From Methanobacteriota archaeon (GTDB taxonomy: Archaea; Thermoplasmatota; Poseidoniia; Poseidoniales; Thalassarchaeaceae): a stretch of 58,943 bases of DNA. A program made the position numbers and the translations under genes. Positions 1 through 8,582 of the stretch are shown in pieces (position 1 is the first letter of the stretch; each line of letters opens with the position of its first letter). Location: assembly GCA_002718995.2 (NCBI GenBank), contig PBGL02000026.1:1-58943 (forward strand). The letters run 5' to 3'. The notes below the pieces were generated by a model. It worked only from the letters and a program-made list of their open reading frames with translations, made no database searches and was not told the DNA's origin.

Positions 1-37
1 CTTCTCTTAAGCCGCCCCTACGGGTGGACGATATGTT

Positions 38-121
38 GCGGCAGTCGCATAGCCTGGCCATTGCGCTGGATTGCTAATCCAGTGGTGTTTCACCTCGGGA
101 GTTCGAATCTCCCCTGCCGCG
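38..121 (+). tRNA. tRNA-Ser (anticodon GCT)
   Basis: A complete class II tRNA can be folded. Acceptor strands 38-44 (GCGGCAG) and 114-120 (CTGCCGC) pair fully. The anticodon stem is CTGGA (66-70) with TCCAG (78-82), closing the loop TTGCTAA with anticodon GCT at 73-75. A long variable arm, expected for serine, precedes a T arm with GTTCGAATC. The discriminator is G121, and the genomic bases 122-124 read CCA, so the 3' end appears to be encoded. It reads AGC/AGU codons. Confidence 0.95.
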
Positions 122-170
122 CCACTAAATACGGGGGAGCATTCATGCTGTCCGCCTCCCCACGGATGTT

Positions 171-1004
171 GTGGTCGGCGTATATGCGAGCCTCTCGGCA
201 GGGCTCATCGCACTACTAACGATCTTGATACTCAGAAGGCATTTTGCCCTGTCCCCCTCCAATGACAGGTCCTGGGTGAACGACAATCAGCGATTAACTA
301 CAGCTGAGTTCCGAGGTGACATTGTCACAATGCGGAATGTTAGGGACTTCAATTGGAGGACCACGCGTGACTTCGATGAGAGGTGGATCGACGTGGAAGT
401 AAATCTTAGTGAAGTTACCAAGATTTGGTTCATTTTGGAGTATTTCGAGCCTGATAGGAGGGAAATGGCACACACCATCCTGAGCTATGAGTTTGCAGAT
501 GGAACTAGATTGGCATGTTCAATAGAAGTCAGAAGGAAGGAGGGGGTTTCTTACCACCCCGTCAAGGGGCTTTTCAGGGCATATGAGCTGATCTACGTTT
601 GGGGGACAGAAAGAGACGTTATTGGAGTTAGATCGAGGTGCAGAAGGAGATCCAGGACCCATCTGTTTGAGGGAGTTGTGCTGGGGCCTGGGAACGAAAG
701 GAGGATGTTTGAGTCCTACTTGAGGAGGACCAACAAGCTCTCGGTCGAGCCCGAGTGGTACAACACGATCACCAACACATGTACGACGAATATCGTTGGA
801 CACGTCAATGAGGTGTATCCCGGCAGGGTCCCAAGGGCAGTGGCAGTACTGATGCCCGGACTGAGTCCTAAGCTACTACAGAGAAACAACCTAGTGGTAA
901 TCGAAGATTCTCTTGAGAAGACTATGGAGAATAGCATCATTGATCAACGGTCCATTGAGTGGGACGGCGAGTCTGACTTCGGAGACTGGATCAGGAATTC
1001 TTGA
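171..1004 (+). CDS. DUF4105 (Lnb N-terminal-like) membrane-anchored protein
   Basis: 277 residues from a GTG start 50 bp after tRNA-Ser. Residues 2-21 form one hydrophobic helix, so the rest probably lies outside the membrane. The body matches my memory of the DUF4105 family, the N-terminal domain of the bacterial lipoprotein transacylase Lnb: an N-terminal RNVRDF segment (56-61), AHTILSYEF around His101, a YELIYVWG stretch (138-145), and NTITNTCTTNI around Cys204. The His and Cys are the residues I would expect to be catalytic. Lnb moves an acyl chain within bacterial lipoproteins, so its substrate in an archaeon with ether lipids is unclear; a thiol hydrolase or transferase role is an inference. 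The 3' end runs up to the short spacer before aroA. No operon partner explains it. Confidence 0.7.
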   Translation: MVGVYASLSAGLIALLTILILRRHFALSPSNDRSWVNDNQRLTTAEFRGDIVTMRNVRDFNWRTTRDFDERWIDVEVNLSEVTKIWFILEYFEPDRREMAHTILSYEFADGTRLACSIEVRRKEGVSYHPVKGLFRAYELIYVWGTERDVIGVRSRCRRRSRTHLFEGVVLGPGNERRMFESYLRRTNKLSVEPEWYNTITNTCTTNIVGHVNEVYPGRVPRAVAVLMPGLSPKLLQRNNLVVIEDSLEKTMENSIIDQRSIEWDGESDFGDWIRNS

Positions 1005-1041
1005 TACGAGGATTGAACATTACATATCGATTCCGAGGTAC

Positions 1042-2223
1042 ATGCTCGCCATAGAGGCGGTCTCACTGAGCTCTCCCGTTGAGTGGCGCCTCCCCCCTTC
1101 CAAAAGTCACCTAATCAGGTGGCTCGCAATAATATCTCAGAGTGACCAAGAGGTCTTGCTTTCATTCGAGGGAGAGCCTGGTGCTGATGCGATATCCATG
1201 TCAAATTGCATGGGTGCCATGGGCTCGAAGGTGCTTGAACACGAAGACGGTTGGTTGGTCAGGGGCATGTCTGGAACCAGAATTGAAACAGTTCTTCAAT
1301 GTGGAAACTCGGGTACAACAGCGAACTTTCTGACTGCAATTGCTGCTTGTCGAGATGGTGTTACGACCTTGGATGGCGATTCTTCCCTTAGATCGCGACA
1401 CTCTGCTGAGCTGTGCTCGACATTGGAGCAAATGGGTTGCAGCGTGGACTCTGAGAGGCTGCCCAGAAAGGTTTCGGGAGGCGTTCTTTGCTATGACGTA
1501 CAGCATGACTGGAGCCGGACGAGTCAGGGATTAAGTGCACTAATGGTAGCATCGCCCGGATTCTCAGATGTATTACGGGTCTCACTTTCGGGGGAGCCGG
1601 TAAGCAGTGGATACTGGATGCTCACCAGGGAAATATGTGTTTTGTGCGGCTCTAAGATGGTTATCGAGGACGGACATGCAGTACTGCCCCCTTGGGACAT
1701 AGAGATCCCCGAGAGGGTCGAGATTCCAGCAGAGGAGAGCCTTCGGCCAATAGCCATGCTACTGTCGCGCCTCCATGGGGTGAATTTTGAGGCTGGCTTC
1801 GAAGATACCGGGATTGGGATAAATGAGACTATTCTTGCGATAGAGTCCGGTATGAATGACATTCACCTTGGCGAGGCCAGTGACATCATTTCCCCTTTGG
1901 CTGCAATGATGGCCATCGGGGATGGAGGGCGTATCACAGGAATCTCCCATGCTAGGGGGAAGGAGTCGGACCGTATTTCGAAGACTGTTGAGGTCCTGAA
2001 TTGTTTTGATTTATCCCTTCAAGAGATCGATGATGAGTTACACATCCCCGGAGGGCAAATACCGCGGAAACCGAAGAGGGCCGTAGAAACCCACTCTGAT
2101 CACAGGCTGGCGATGACTGCAATGGCATTGGCGAGTAAATGCGGAGGGGTCATCTGTGAGCCGGAGATATGCTCGGTGAGCGACCCTGGATTTATCCCCA
2201 GACTTCTCGGACTGGGTGATTAG
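1042..2223 (+). CDS. aroA: 3-phosphoshikimate 1-carboxyvinyltransferase (EPSP synthase)
   Basis: Joins shikimate-3-phosphate and phosphoenolpyruvate in the sixth step of the shikimate pathway, in the cytoplasm. Family motifs are present in order: PPSKSHLIR near the N-terminus, CGNSGTTANF, QGLSALM, DIISPLAAM, GKESDRI and HSDHRLAM. The usual RP of the phosphate-binding loop reads RH here (SLRSRHSAEL). The open frame extends upstream to 913, but the ATG at 1042 is preferred because the homologous sequence begins there and the upstream part overlaps the previous gene. That gives 393 residues, slightly short for the family. The TAG stop touches the ATG of the next gene, so the transporter is probably cotranscribed. 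Confidence 0.93.
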   Translation: MLAIEAVSLSSPVEWRLPPSKSHLIRWLAIISQSDQEVLLSFEGEPGADAISMSNCMGAMGSKVLEHEDGWLVRGMSGTRIETVLQCGNSGTTANFLTAIAACRDGVTTLDGDSSLRSRHSAELCSTLEQMGCSVDSERLPRKVSGGVLCYDVQHDWSRTSQGLSALMVASPGFSDVLRVSLSGEPVSSGYWMLTREICVLCGSKMVIEDGHAVLPPWDIEIPERVEIPAEESLRPIAMLLSRLHGVNFEAGFEDTGIGINETILAIESGMNDIHLGEASDIISPLAAMMAIGDGGRITGISHARGKESDRISKTVEVLNCFDLSLQEIDDELHIPGGQIPRKPKRAVETHSDHRLAMTAMALASKCGGVICEPEICSVSDPGFIPRLLGLGD

Positions 2224-3174
2224 ATGTCATACCGAGAAAACCTGAGTACGCATCTTCTTCTTCTAATGGTGGCTGCAATTTGGGGCTCCACGTGGGCAAT
2301 AGGGCGATTCCTGAGTTATGGACTAGATGACGCAAATAGGGCCAGTATGGGGCCTGCGACCTCTGCATGGCTGAGGTACGTCTTCGCCGTATTCGCGTTT
2401 GCAGCTTGGTGCTGGATCTACAGGAACAAGGGGGGTCCTCGAATTTTACCCAGAGAAAGAAAGGCCTGGAAGTACACATTTTGGATGGCGCTTCTGGGGA
2501 CTATGGGGTACCAACTCCTATTCATGAATGGGATGAAGTGGACTGCGGCAGGAGATGCTTCTCTGATTATCCCCGTAAATCCCGTTTTCACCGTACTGCT
2601 GGCCGTTCCAATGCTTGGACAGAGGCTTAGTTCAAGGATGGTTCTTGGGCTCTTTTTCGGCCTTGCTGGGGTCGCTACAGTAGTGGGATGGAGTCCAAAC
2701 ACGGACATCCCATTCGAGCATCGCTTGATTGGTGATGTGATGATTGCCTTGGCGGCCCTTACTTGGGCAGCGACCAGTAACCTGACCAAGATGGCCCTAT
2801 CGGAAGGAACGGTGGGGACCCCACTGGAGATTGTGGTTTGGTATTCAATCGTCGGTTGGGCGCTTTTGACGCCTTGGATGTTCATTGAAGTCTGGAACAC
2901 GGGTGTGCCTGAGCCAAGTTCCGCCGAATGGGCATCTGTTGCATATCTAGGATTGGTTTCGACGGTTCTAACTTATGCTTGGTTCGCAAGGGGAATAGAC
3001 AGGATTGGATCTACTGCTGCGGCTTCTTACGTTTTCCTAGTTCCCGTGTTCGGAGTTCTAAGCGGGTGGCTAATGCTGGGCGAGAGCATCGGGGTTTCCA
3101 TGCTTGTCGGATTCTGTCTAATTGTTTTCGGGGTGCGCGAGGTTCAGAGGGAGAGCGAGAAGCTGAGCAGCTGA
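2224..3174 (+). CDS. EamA/DMT-family transporter
   Basis: 316 residues with about ten hydrophobic segments arranged as two EamA repeats. The first repeat opens with AAIWGSTWAIGRF and the second with ALTWAATSNLTK, the typical paired pattern of drug/metabolite transporters. The substrate cannot be told from sequence; relatives export amino acids, metabolites or nucleosides. It starts on the base after the aroA stop, suggesting translational coupling. Exporting an aromatic compound would fit that neighbour but is only a guess. Confidence 0.85.
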   Translation: MSYRENLSTHLLLLMVAAIWGSTWAIGRFLSYGLDDANRASMGPATSAWLRYVFAVFAFAAWCWIYRNKGGPRILPRERKAWKYTFWMALLGTMGYQLLFMNGMKWTAAGDASLIIPVNPVFTVLLAVPMLGQRLSSRMVLGLFFGLAGVATVVGWSPNTDIPFEHRLIGDVMIALAALTWAATSNLTKMALSEGTVGTPLEIVVWYSIVGWALLTPWMFIEVWNTGVPEPSSAEWASVAYLGLVSTVLTYAWFARGIDRIGSTAAASYVFLVPVFGVLSGWLMLGESIGVSMLVGFCLIVFGVREVQRESEKLSS

Positions 3175-3202
3175 GCAATAATAATTTCACGCGCACTCAC
3201 GG

Positions 3203-3209
3203 TTAAATA
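3203..3209 (+). promoter_or_regulatory. TATA box for the L10e gene
   Basis: TTAAATA lies 36-42 bp before the ATG of the ribosomal protein gene in an otherwise GC-rich spacer. This is the expected position for an archaeal TATA box with a short leader. Called by pattern and position only. Confidence 0.55.
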
Positions 3210-3244
3210 GAGGGGGTCGGTCGCCCGCGAGAGAGGCAGGTAAG

Positions 3245-3784
3245 ATGGCACGCAAGCCCGCAAAGATGTACCGTCAAGTGAAGGGGCAGTCCTTCACTAG
3301 GAGAGAGTACTCTGGAGGAGTTCCCAACAACAGAATTCTGAGATACTTCATGGGTAACAGAAAAGTTGCGGAAGCTGGTGAATTCCCAGTTGTTTTGGAG
3401 CTGACCTCTGATAACGCCTGCCAAATCAGGGATACTGCACTTGAGGCTGCTAGGCAAGTTTCTAATGCGACCATCAGGGAATCTGCAGGCACTGAGGGAT
3501 ATGCCCTGAGAATTCACGTATACCCTCATCAGATACTGAGGGAGAACAAGCAAGCTACCGGTGCAGGGGCTGATCGTGTTTCTCAAGGAATGAGGCAGGC
3601 CTATGGAAAGAACGTCGGCACTGCTGCAAGGGTCCTAAGGGGTCAGAGGGTCATTTCTATACACACTAATCCAGAAAACTATGATGCTGCTCGAGAATCA
3701 CTTAGGAAGGCTAGTTGCAAATTCCCAACTCCTTGCACCGTAAAGGTGGTCAAGGGAGCCGAGCAGTTGAAGGGCAAAGTCTGA
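3245..3784 (+). CDS. rpl10e: 50S ribosomal protein uL16 (archaeal L10e)
   Basis: 179 residues beginning MARKPAKMYR. The N-terminal RREYSGGVPNN segment, the central IRVHPH-like IHVYPHQILREN, and the GAGADRVSQGMRQAYGK loop are diagnostic of the archaeal/eukaryotic L10e form of uL16. That loop reaches toward the tRNA site in the large subunit. Length is typical. A TATA box lies 40 bp upstream, and the stop is 12 bp before the ATG of the HGPRTase gene, so hpt and dph2 are likely in the same transcript. Confidence 0.95.
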   Translation: MARKPAKMYRQVKGQSFTRREYSGGVPNNRILRYFMGNRKVAEAGEFPVVLELTSDNACQIRDTALEAARQVSNATIRESAGTEGYALRIHVYPHQILRENKQATGAGADRVSQGMRQAYGKNVGTAARVLRGQRVISIHTNPENYDAARESLRKASCKFPTPCTVKVVKGAEQLKGKV

Positions 3785-3795
3785 GGTTGAGGGGC

Positions 3796-4374
3796 ATGGA
3801 GCCCGGCGAACCCCTGTCTGTTCTGCATGATTCCCTCAGAGGTGCACCAATAATCTGGAAGGGGGAGTATCCCTACTTCATCCATCCGATTTCGGACGGA
3901 ATACCTCGTATGGAGGCAGGAGTTCTCAGGGCTACAAGAGATCTCATTGTATCCATGGTAGACTGGTCAAAAATTGACCTTGTAGTCAGCGTTGAGGCAA
4001 TGGGGCTACCTCTGTTAGCAGCAGTGGGAGAAGCTTCGGGAAAGCCAACAGTCGTAATCAGGAAGAGATCCTACGGGATGGAAGGAGAGGTTCGTGTCGA
4101 TGTTTCCACTGGTTATTCCGAGTCTACCACGTACATCAACGACATCAAAGCAGGAGAGAGGATTCTGATTGTGGACGACGTGATCTCCACTGGTGGAACA
4201 CTGGAACCCATTCTAGAAGCGATCGAGGAAATGGGTGCAATACTACAAGACATCATAATCGCCATAGAGAAAGGGGACGGTCGGGAGCGCCTTGCCCTGG
4301 AGAGGCCAAATTGGCCAATAAGGACACTGGCCAGAATCGATATAGTTGATGGAAAGGTAGAGATTGTCGAGTGA
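3796..4374 (+). CDS. hpt: Archaeal hypoxanthine/guanine phosphoribosyltransferase (HGPRTase-like)
   Basis: Purine salvage enzyme that transfers phosphoribose from PRPP to a purine base. The N-terminal pattern YFIHPISDGIP (27-37), the VVSVEAMGLPL segment (63-73), VVIRKRSYG (86-94) and the PRPP-binding loop ILIVDDVISTGG (123-134) all match the euryarchaeal Hpt family. The ATG at 3796 is chosen: it gives 192 residues, the family length, and follows a purine-rich GAGG. The longer upstream reading would overlap L10e. The base specificity (hypoxanthine, guanine or adenine) cannot be settled by eye. Confidence 0.9.
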   Translation: MEPGEPLSVLHDSLRGAPIIWKGEYPYFIHPISDGIPRMEAGVLRATRDLIVSMVDWSKIDLVVSVEAMGLPLLAAVGEASGKPTVVIRKRSYGMEGEVRVDVSTGYSESTTYINDIKAGERILIVDDVISTGGTLEPILEAIEEMGAILQDIIIAIEKGDGRERLALERPNWPIRTLARIDIVDGKVEIVE

Positions 4375-4378
4375 TTAT

Positions 4379-5485
4379 ATGGATCTTGATAGGCATGACT
4401 TCCAGCTGGACGATCTGGTTAGCAGGATCAAATCAAACGACCACAGGCTAGTGGCACTGCAAGTCCCTGAGGGACTGAAGATGCAGGCTCTTGAAATGAT
4501 GGACAAAATAGAAGATGACTCTGGGGCGAAAGTCGTCCTTGCAGCCGATCCTTGTTATGGGGCATGTGACTTGGTGCATGACAAAATGATGGCCATGGGG
4601 GTCGAGTTAGTCGCTCACATGGGTCACAGTCAGATGAATATAGACTCAGGCATGCCGACCCAGTTCATCCCAGTGACCTACGAAGGCGAGCCTGAGATCG
4701 AGCCAGTACTGGAAATCCTAGGAGAACACAGGGATCTTTCAATGGGTAAGCTGAATTCCTCCCCTTCTTCTCAGTTCACGGAAGAAGAGGCACAAGAGAG
4801 GTTTCTTGATGCCGTAGGGAGAATTTCCCCTCTGACGGATAACAAATTGGGACTCGTTGGATCGATACAACACCTTCACCTGCTTCCGAAATACAAAGAA
4901 ATGCTGCAGAATGCAGGATTCGATGTAATCATTCCAACGGGAGGAGACCGTTTGACATTCCCCGGCCAAGTACTCGGTTGCAACTATTCGGGTGACGATT
5001 CTACCATAGGCCACTACCTATTCCTTGGCTCGGGTGATTTCCACCCAATTGGTATGGTCCTTCACACCGGGAAACCCCTAGCCCTCCTTGATCCCTACAC
5101 GGGAGAGGCGAGTGAGATGTCATTCACGCGTATTGAGAGGATTCTCCGTCAGAGGTTTGGATTGATTATGGCGATTGGTGAGGCCGAAACATTCGGCATC
5201 CTGATTGGCGAGAAGCCTGGTCAGATGAGAAGGAACCTTGCGATAAGGATGAAGAGAATTCTAGAGAAGCATGGGAAGAAGGGGTACCTACTTGCATTGG
5301 ACCACGTTAGCCCTGATTTGATAGATTTCTACCCCGTTGACGCCTTCGTCAACACCGCATGTCCGCGTATTGCAATAGACGATTCTGTGAGGTATGAGAA
5401 GCCCCTTGTCACTCCCTATGAGCTGGAAGTCGCCCTAGGCGAGAAAGAGTGGGAATCCGGTTACCAGTTCGACGAGATCCCCTGA
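4379..5485 (+). CDS. dph2: Diphthamide biosynthesis radical SAM-type enzyme Dph2
   Basis: First step of diphthamide synthesis on elongation factor aEF2: transfer of the 3-amino-3-carboxypropyl group from S-adenosylmethionine to a histidine. The three widely spaced cysteines that hold the unusual 4Fe-4S cluster are visible: DPCYGACD (Cys59, with Cys63 nearby), LGCNYSGDD (Cys201) and TACPRIAIDD (Cys328). The ATG at 4379, 5 bp after the hpt stop, is preferred over an overlapping TTG at 4364. The 368 residues are a little longer than the ~340 usual in archaea; a Ser/Glu-rich stretch around 125-140 may account for it. Confidence 0.92.
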   Translation: MDLDRHDFQLDDLVSRIKSNDHRLVALQVPEGLKMQALEMMDKIEDDSGAKVVLAADPCYGACDLVHDKMMAMGVELVAHMGHSQMNIDSGMPTQFIPVTYEGEPEIEPVLEILGEHRDLSMGKLNSSPSSQFTEEEAQERFLDAVGRISPLTDNKLGLVGSIQHLHLLPKYKEMLQNAGFDVIIPTGGDRLTFPGQVLGCNYSGDDSTIGHYLFLGSGDFHPIGMVLHTGKPLALLDPYTGEASEMSFTRIERILRQRFGLIMAIGEAETFGILIGEKPGQMRRNLAIRMKRILEKHGKKGYLLALDHVSPDLIDFYPVDAFVNTACPRIAIDDSVRYEKPLVTPYELEVALGEKEWESGYQFDEIP

Positions 5486-5539
5486 TGGCAGCTTTCCTTT
5501 CTTGGAACAACTCTAGAAATCGGGGCCGATGTTCAGAAT

Positions 5540-6748
5540 ATGTCTAAGAACGACGTTAGTACGACTAGTATGATGGCGGACTACCTAGACAGGATCGGTG
5601 CGGGCAAGGTCTTGCTGGACAGAAGCCCACTCTCATTCGATTGGACGCCCCCAACTCTGGTAGGGCGGGACTCTGAATTGTCGGAGCTTGCTTCGATGTT
5701 CCTCGGTATCGACAACGAAGGAGTGAGTGGTCGTGCCGTGATAATGGGGCATGTTGGAACTGGTAAAACAGTTCTAACCAAGAGGTTCGGAGAGGATCTA
5801 TCGAGAGCGGTTGATGGAAAACGGAAGGTCGTTTTATCCCATGTTAACTGCAGAAATCACCCGTCTACCTCGCAAGTCCTTCAGCAGATTGCGTTGTCTC
5901 TTGACTCCAGGCATCCAGAACGTGGATTCAGTTCGGGGGAGATCATCCAGTCGGTGAGGAGAAACATAAGATCCAGGGGGATCCACTTGCTTCTTGTCCT
6001 TGATGAGGTCGACGTTCTGATCAGAAGGGATAGTAACGACTTGATATACAAACTACTGAGGATAGATGAGGGACAGGAAGGTCAGGGATCTCTATCCCTA
6101 GTTATGGTGAGCCAGGACAGTCATCTACTCGGGCAGCTCGAGCCGGCCATAATATCCAGGCTAGGCGAAAGCAACGTCCTTATGCTTGAGCCGTATTCAG
6201 AAAATTCCCTCATAGGGATAGCTAAACAGAGATACGAAGCTTCCTGCAGAAATGGTTCTGTGGGTGAAGAGACTCTCGAGAAAATTGGGAGATTCTCTGC
6301 AGAGACGGGTGACGCTAGACTGGCGATAGAACTGTTGGAAGCAGCTGTCAGAAGGGCGGAGAAGGAAGGTAGGGGAGAGGTCCTCCCGGAAGACGTTCTG
6401 CCGAGTACGGTCAGAGCGGCATCCATTGAGCCAAGCCAAGTTGATCATCTTGGCGAACACCAAAAGTTGGTACTGCTGGGAATATGTAGAAGGCTTCGAA
6501 AGGAGGAAGAGATATCCAGCGGGGATGCCAGGAAGCTGTATGAGATAATATGTGAAGAATTCGAGGTCAAGGCCAAAAGTTACACTACATTCTGGAAGTA
6601 CTTGAAGACACTGGAAAAGGAGGGCTTAGTGGAGACGCGGTCATCTAACTCAACAGTAGGAAGGGGAAGGACTCAGTACATCACAATGACCAACATGATA
6701 CCGGCTGAAATAGGGAGTCGTATTGAGAAGGAGTTCTCCAGGCGGTAA
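5540..6748 (+). CDS. orc1/cdc6: Orc1/Cdc6 replication initiator
   Basis: 402-residue AAA+ origin-binding and helicase-loading protein. Walker A GHVGTGKT is at 70-77, Walker B LLVLDEVD at 151-158, and the sensor-2 GDAR at 257-260. A C-terminal winged helix covers roughly 310-400, with the YTTFWKYLKTLEKEGLV recognition-helix pattern. All ATPase residues look intact, unlike the second Orc-like protein at 9.2-11.1 kb. Archaeal orc1/cdc6 genes often sit next to an origin. The 54-bp gap upstream is too short for one and shows no clear origin boxes; the AT-rich gap at 11.1 kb is a better candidate. Confidence 0.93.
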   Translation: MSKNDVSTTSMMADYLDRIGAGKVLLDRSPLSFDWTPPTLVGRDSELSELASMFLGIDNEGVSGRAVIMGHVGTGKTVLTKRFGEDLSRAVDGKRKVVLSHVNCRNHPSTSQVLQQIALSLDSRHPERGFSSGEIIQSVRRNIRSRGIHLLLVLDEVDVLIRRDSNDLIYKLLRIDEGQEGQGSLSLVMVSQDSHLLGQLEPAIISRLGESNVLMLEPYSENSLIGIAKQRYEASCRNGSVGEETLEKIGRFSAETGDARLAIELLEAAVRRAEKEGRGEVLPEDVLPSTVRAASIEPSQVDHLGEHQKLVLLGICRRLRKEEEISSGDARKLYEIICEEFEVKAKSYTTFWKYLKTLEKEGLVETRSSNSTVGRGRTQYITMTNMIPAEIGSRIEKEFSRR

Positions 6749-6777
6749 AGAGGCGTCTGGAACTGTGCCGAACCGCT

Positions 6778-6784
6778 CTTATAG
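6778..6784 (+). promoter_or_regulatory. TATA box for the eS6 gene
   Basis: CTTATAG lies 36-42 bp before the eS6 ATG, in the 71-bp spacer after orc1. A GAGGCG ribosome-binding site follows just ahead of the start. Position and sequence fit an archaeal promoter. Confidence 0.5.
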
Positions 6785-6819
6785 GGGCCTCATGTCGGGA
6801 TGCCGTCTGAGGCGTAATT

Positions 6820-7317
6820 ATGGCGGGTGAGCAATCCTTCAAGGCAGTGGTAAATGATACCAATCCGAGTGCTGGTGGACGTGCATTCTCTGTCGATATA
6901 TCCGGATCCAACTACAACCACTTCCTTGGTAAGAAGATCGGGGATGGAGTTGATGGCATGTTCGTCGGAGAGGGCGATCAGTCTCTGACCGGATACAAAC
7001 TAGAAATCACAGGTGGCTCCGACCTAACGGGCAGGCCAATGCGGCCAGATCTCGATGGAGGGGGCGTCAAATCAGTACTGATTACTGCCGGAGTGGGGTA
7101 CAAGGGCAAGAAGTACGTGAAGAAGAAGGGCAAGACCTACCGCTACAAGTACGATGGGCTTAGGAGAAGGAGAAACCTCCGAGGAAATGTCATAAGCCAG
7201 GATACGAGACAAATAAACCTGAAGATTGTAGAGGCTGGAAAAAGGCCTCTGGGAGTTATCTTCGGCCTCGAGGAAGAGGTCGCAGCTGTCGAGCAGTCCT
7301 CTGGTGAAGAGGAGTGA
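6820..7317 (+). CDS. rps6e: 30S ribosomal protein eS6
   Basis: 165 residues. The family hallmarks are present: FKAVVNDTNPSAGG, the GRAFSVDISG strand, GGSDLTGRPMRPDL, and the basic RRRRNLRGNVIS segment that contacts rRNA. Length is normal for archaea, with a short acidic tail (SSGEEE). The stop lies 10 bp before the aIF2-gamma ATG; pairing of eS6 with aIF2-gamma is common in euryarchaea. Confidence 0.94.
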   Translation: MAGEQSFKAVVNDTNPSAGGRAFSVDISGSNYNHFLGKKIGDGVDGMFVGEGDQSLTGYKLEITGGSDLTGRPMRPDLDGGGVKSVLITAGVGYKGKKYVKKKGKTYRYKYDGLRRRRNLRGNVISQDTRQINLKIVEAGKRPLGVIFGLEEEVAAVEQSSGEEE

Positions 7318-7327
7318 ACGACAGGGG

Positions 7328-8578
7328 ATGATTCAACTGACTGGAGACCTACCTAGTCAGCCTGAAGTCAATATCGGCATGGTCGGACATGTGGATCATG
7401 GCAAGACAACACTAACGCAGGCCCTATCTGGAACTTGGACGGACACCCACTCCGAGGAAAGGAAGAGAGGGATAAGCATCAAGCTAGGATATGCTGACAC
7501 CGCATTCTACAAGACAAAAGAGGGGGATTTCTACGCGAGAGGGAAGCATCCGGATGGAAAGGAAGATTCCGAGAAAGATCTGCTACGTGTAGTCTCTTTT
7601 GTTGACGCCCCTGGTCACGAGACCCTGATGGCAGTCATGATTTCCGGTGCCGCCATAATGGATGGCGCTCTACTTCTTGTGGCTGCCAACGAGACTTGTC
7701 CACAGGCCCAAACAAGAGAGCACCTAGCAGCGCTGCAGATTGCTGGAATTGAGAACATAGTGGTGGTACAGAACAAGGTGGACATAGTCAGTAAAGAAAG
7801 GGCGATTGAATCCTATGAAGAGATAAAATCGTTTGTAGAGGGGACTATAGCAGAGGGAGCACCGATCGTCCCAGTTTCAGCTCACCACGATGTAAATCTT
7901 GACATGCTTATCCAAGCAATAGAGGAGACAATCCCGAATCCGGACAGGAGCGCCAAAGACAAGGGGCTAATGTACGTCGCTAGATCTTTCGATATCAACA
8001 GGCCCGGCTCAAGGCCTGAAAGCCTGAAAGGAGGGATAATCGGAGGGAGCATAGTCGAGGGCTCATTCAACGTTGGCGACTCGGTTCTAATTGCCCCGGG
8101 TCGCCGTGTTTCGGAGGGAGGAAGGACCAGATGGGAGCCATTGAAGACCAAGATAGAGAATATCCAAGCCGGGGGACTCGACCTAGGGGAGGCTCATGCC
8201 GGGGGACTTTGTGGCATAGCGACTCCCATGGACCCGATGTCCACGAAGGCTGACGACCTCTCCGGCCAGGTTATGGCAAGAGAAGGGGAGCTCCCTCCAA
8301 TCTGGGAAACACTAGAGCTGGATCTAGAGCTTCTGGAGAGAATGGTCTCGGGAGAAGATGGCGAGGGAGGAGAGGTAAAGCCTCTGCAGACAAATGAGAT
8401 GCTGATGGTAAACTCTGCAACAGCAACTAGCGTTGGAACTGTTTCCTCCTCGAAAAAGGGGGGAGCTGCGCTCAATCTGAGGTTGCCAATTTGCGCTAGG
8501 AGCGGAAGCAGGATCACGCTCTCCAGGAGAGTTGGCTCCAGGTGGCGACTGATCGGCCATGGGACCATAGTAGGGTGA
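7328..8578 (+). CDS. eif2g: Translation initiation factor aIF2 subunit gamma
   Basis: GTPase subunit that brings initiator Met-tRNA to the small ribosomal subunit. G1 GHVDHGKT (20-27), G3 DAPGHE and G4 NKVD are intact, and domains II and III follow to the conserved WRLIGHG end. The ATG at 7328 is chosen because homologues start just before QPEVNIG; a GTG at 7304 overlapping eS6 is possible. The four-cysteine zinc knuckle usual between the G1 region and DAPGHE is gone: the segment after LGYAD contains no cysteine. See findings. The next gene starts within 4 bp. Confidence 0.93.
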   Translation: MIQLTGDLPSQPEVNIGMVGHVDHGKTTLTQALSGTWTDTHSEERKRGISIKLGYADTAFYKTKEGDFYARGKHPDGKEDSEKDLLRVVSFVDAPGHETLMAVMISGAAIMDGALLLVAANETCPQAQTREHLAALQIAGIENIVVVQNKVDIVSKERAIESYEEIKSFVEGTIAEGAPIVPVSAHHDVNLDMLIQAIEETIPNPDRSAKDKGLMYVARSFDINRPGSRPESLKGGIIGGSIVEGSFNVGDSVLIAPGRRVSEGGRTRWEPLKTKIENIQAGGLDLGEAHAGGLCGIATPMDPMSTKADDLSGQVMAREGELPPIWETLELDLELLERMVSGEDGEGGEVKPLQTNEMLMVNSATATSVGTVSSSKKGGAALNLRLPICARSGSRITLSRRVGSRWRLIGHGTIVG

Positions 8579-8582
8579 TCAA

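Noticed and set aside
5486-5539. Possible origin boxes directly upstream of orc1/cdc6
   Set aside because: Only 54 bp, not AT-rich, and no repeated or G-rich box is visible.
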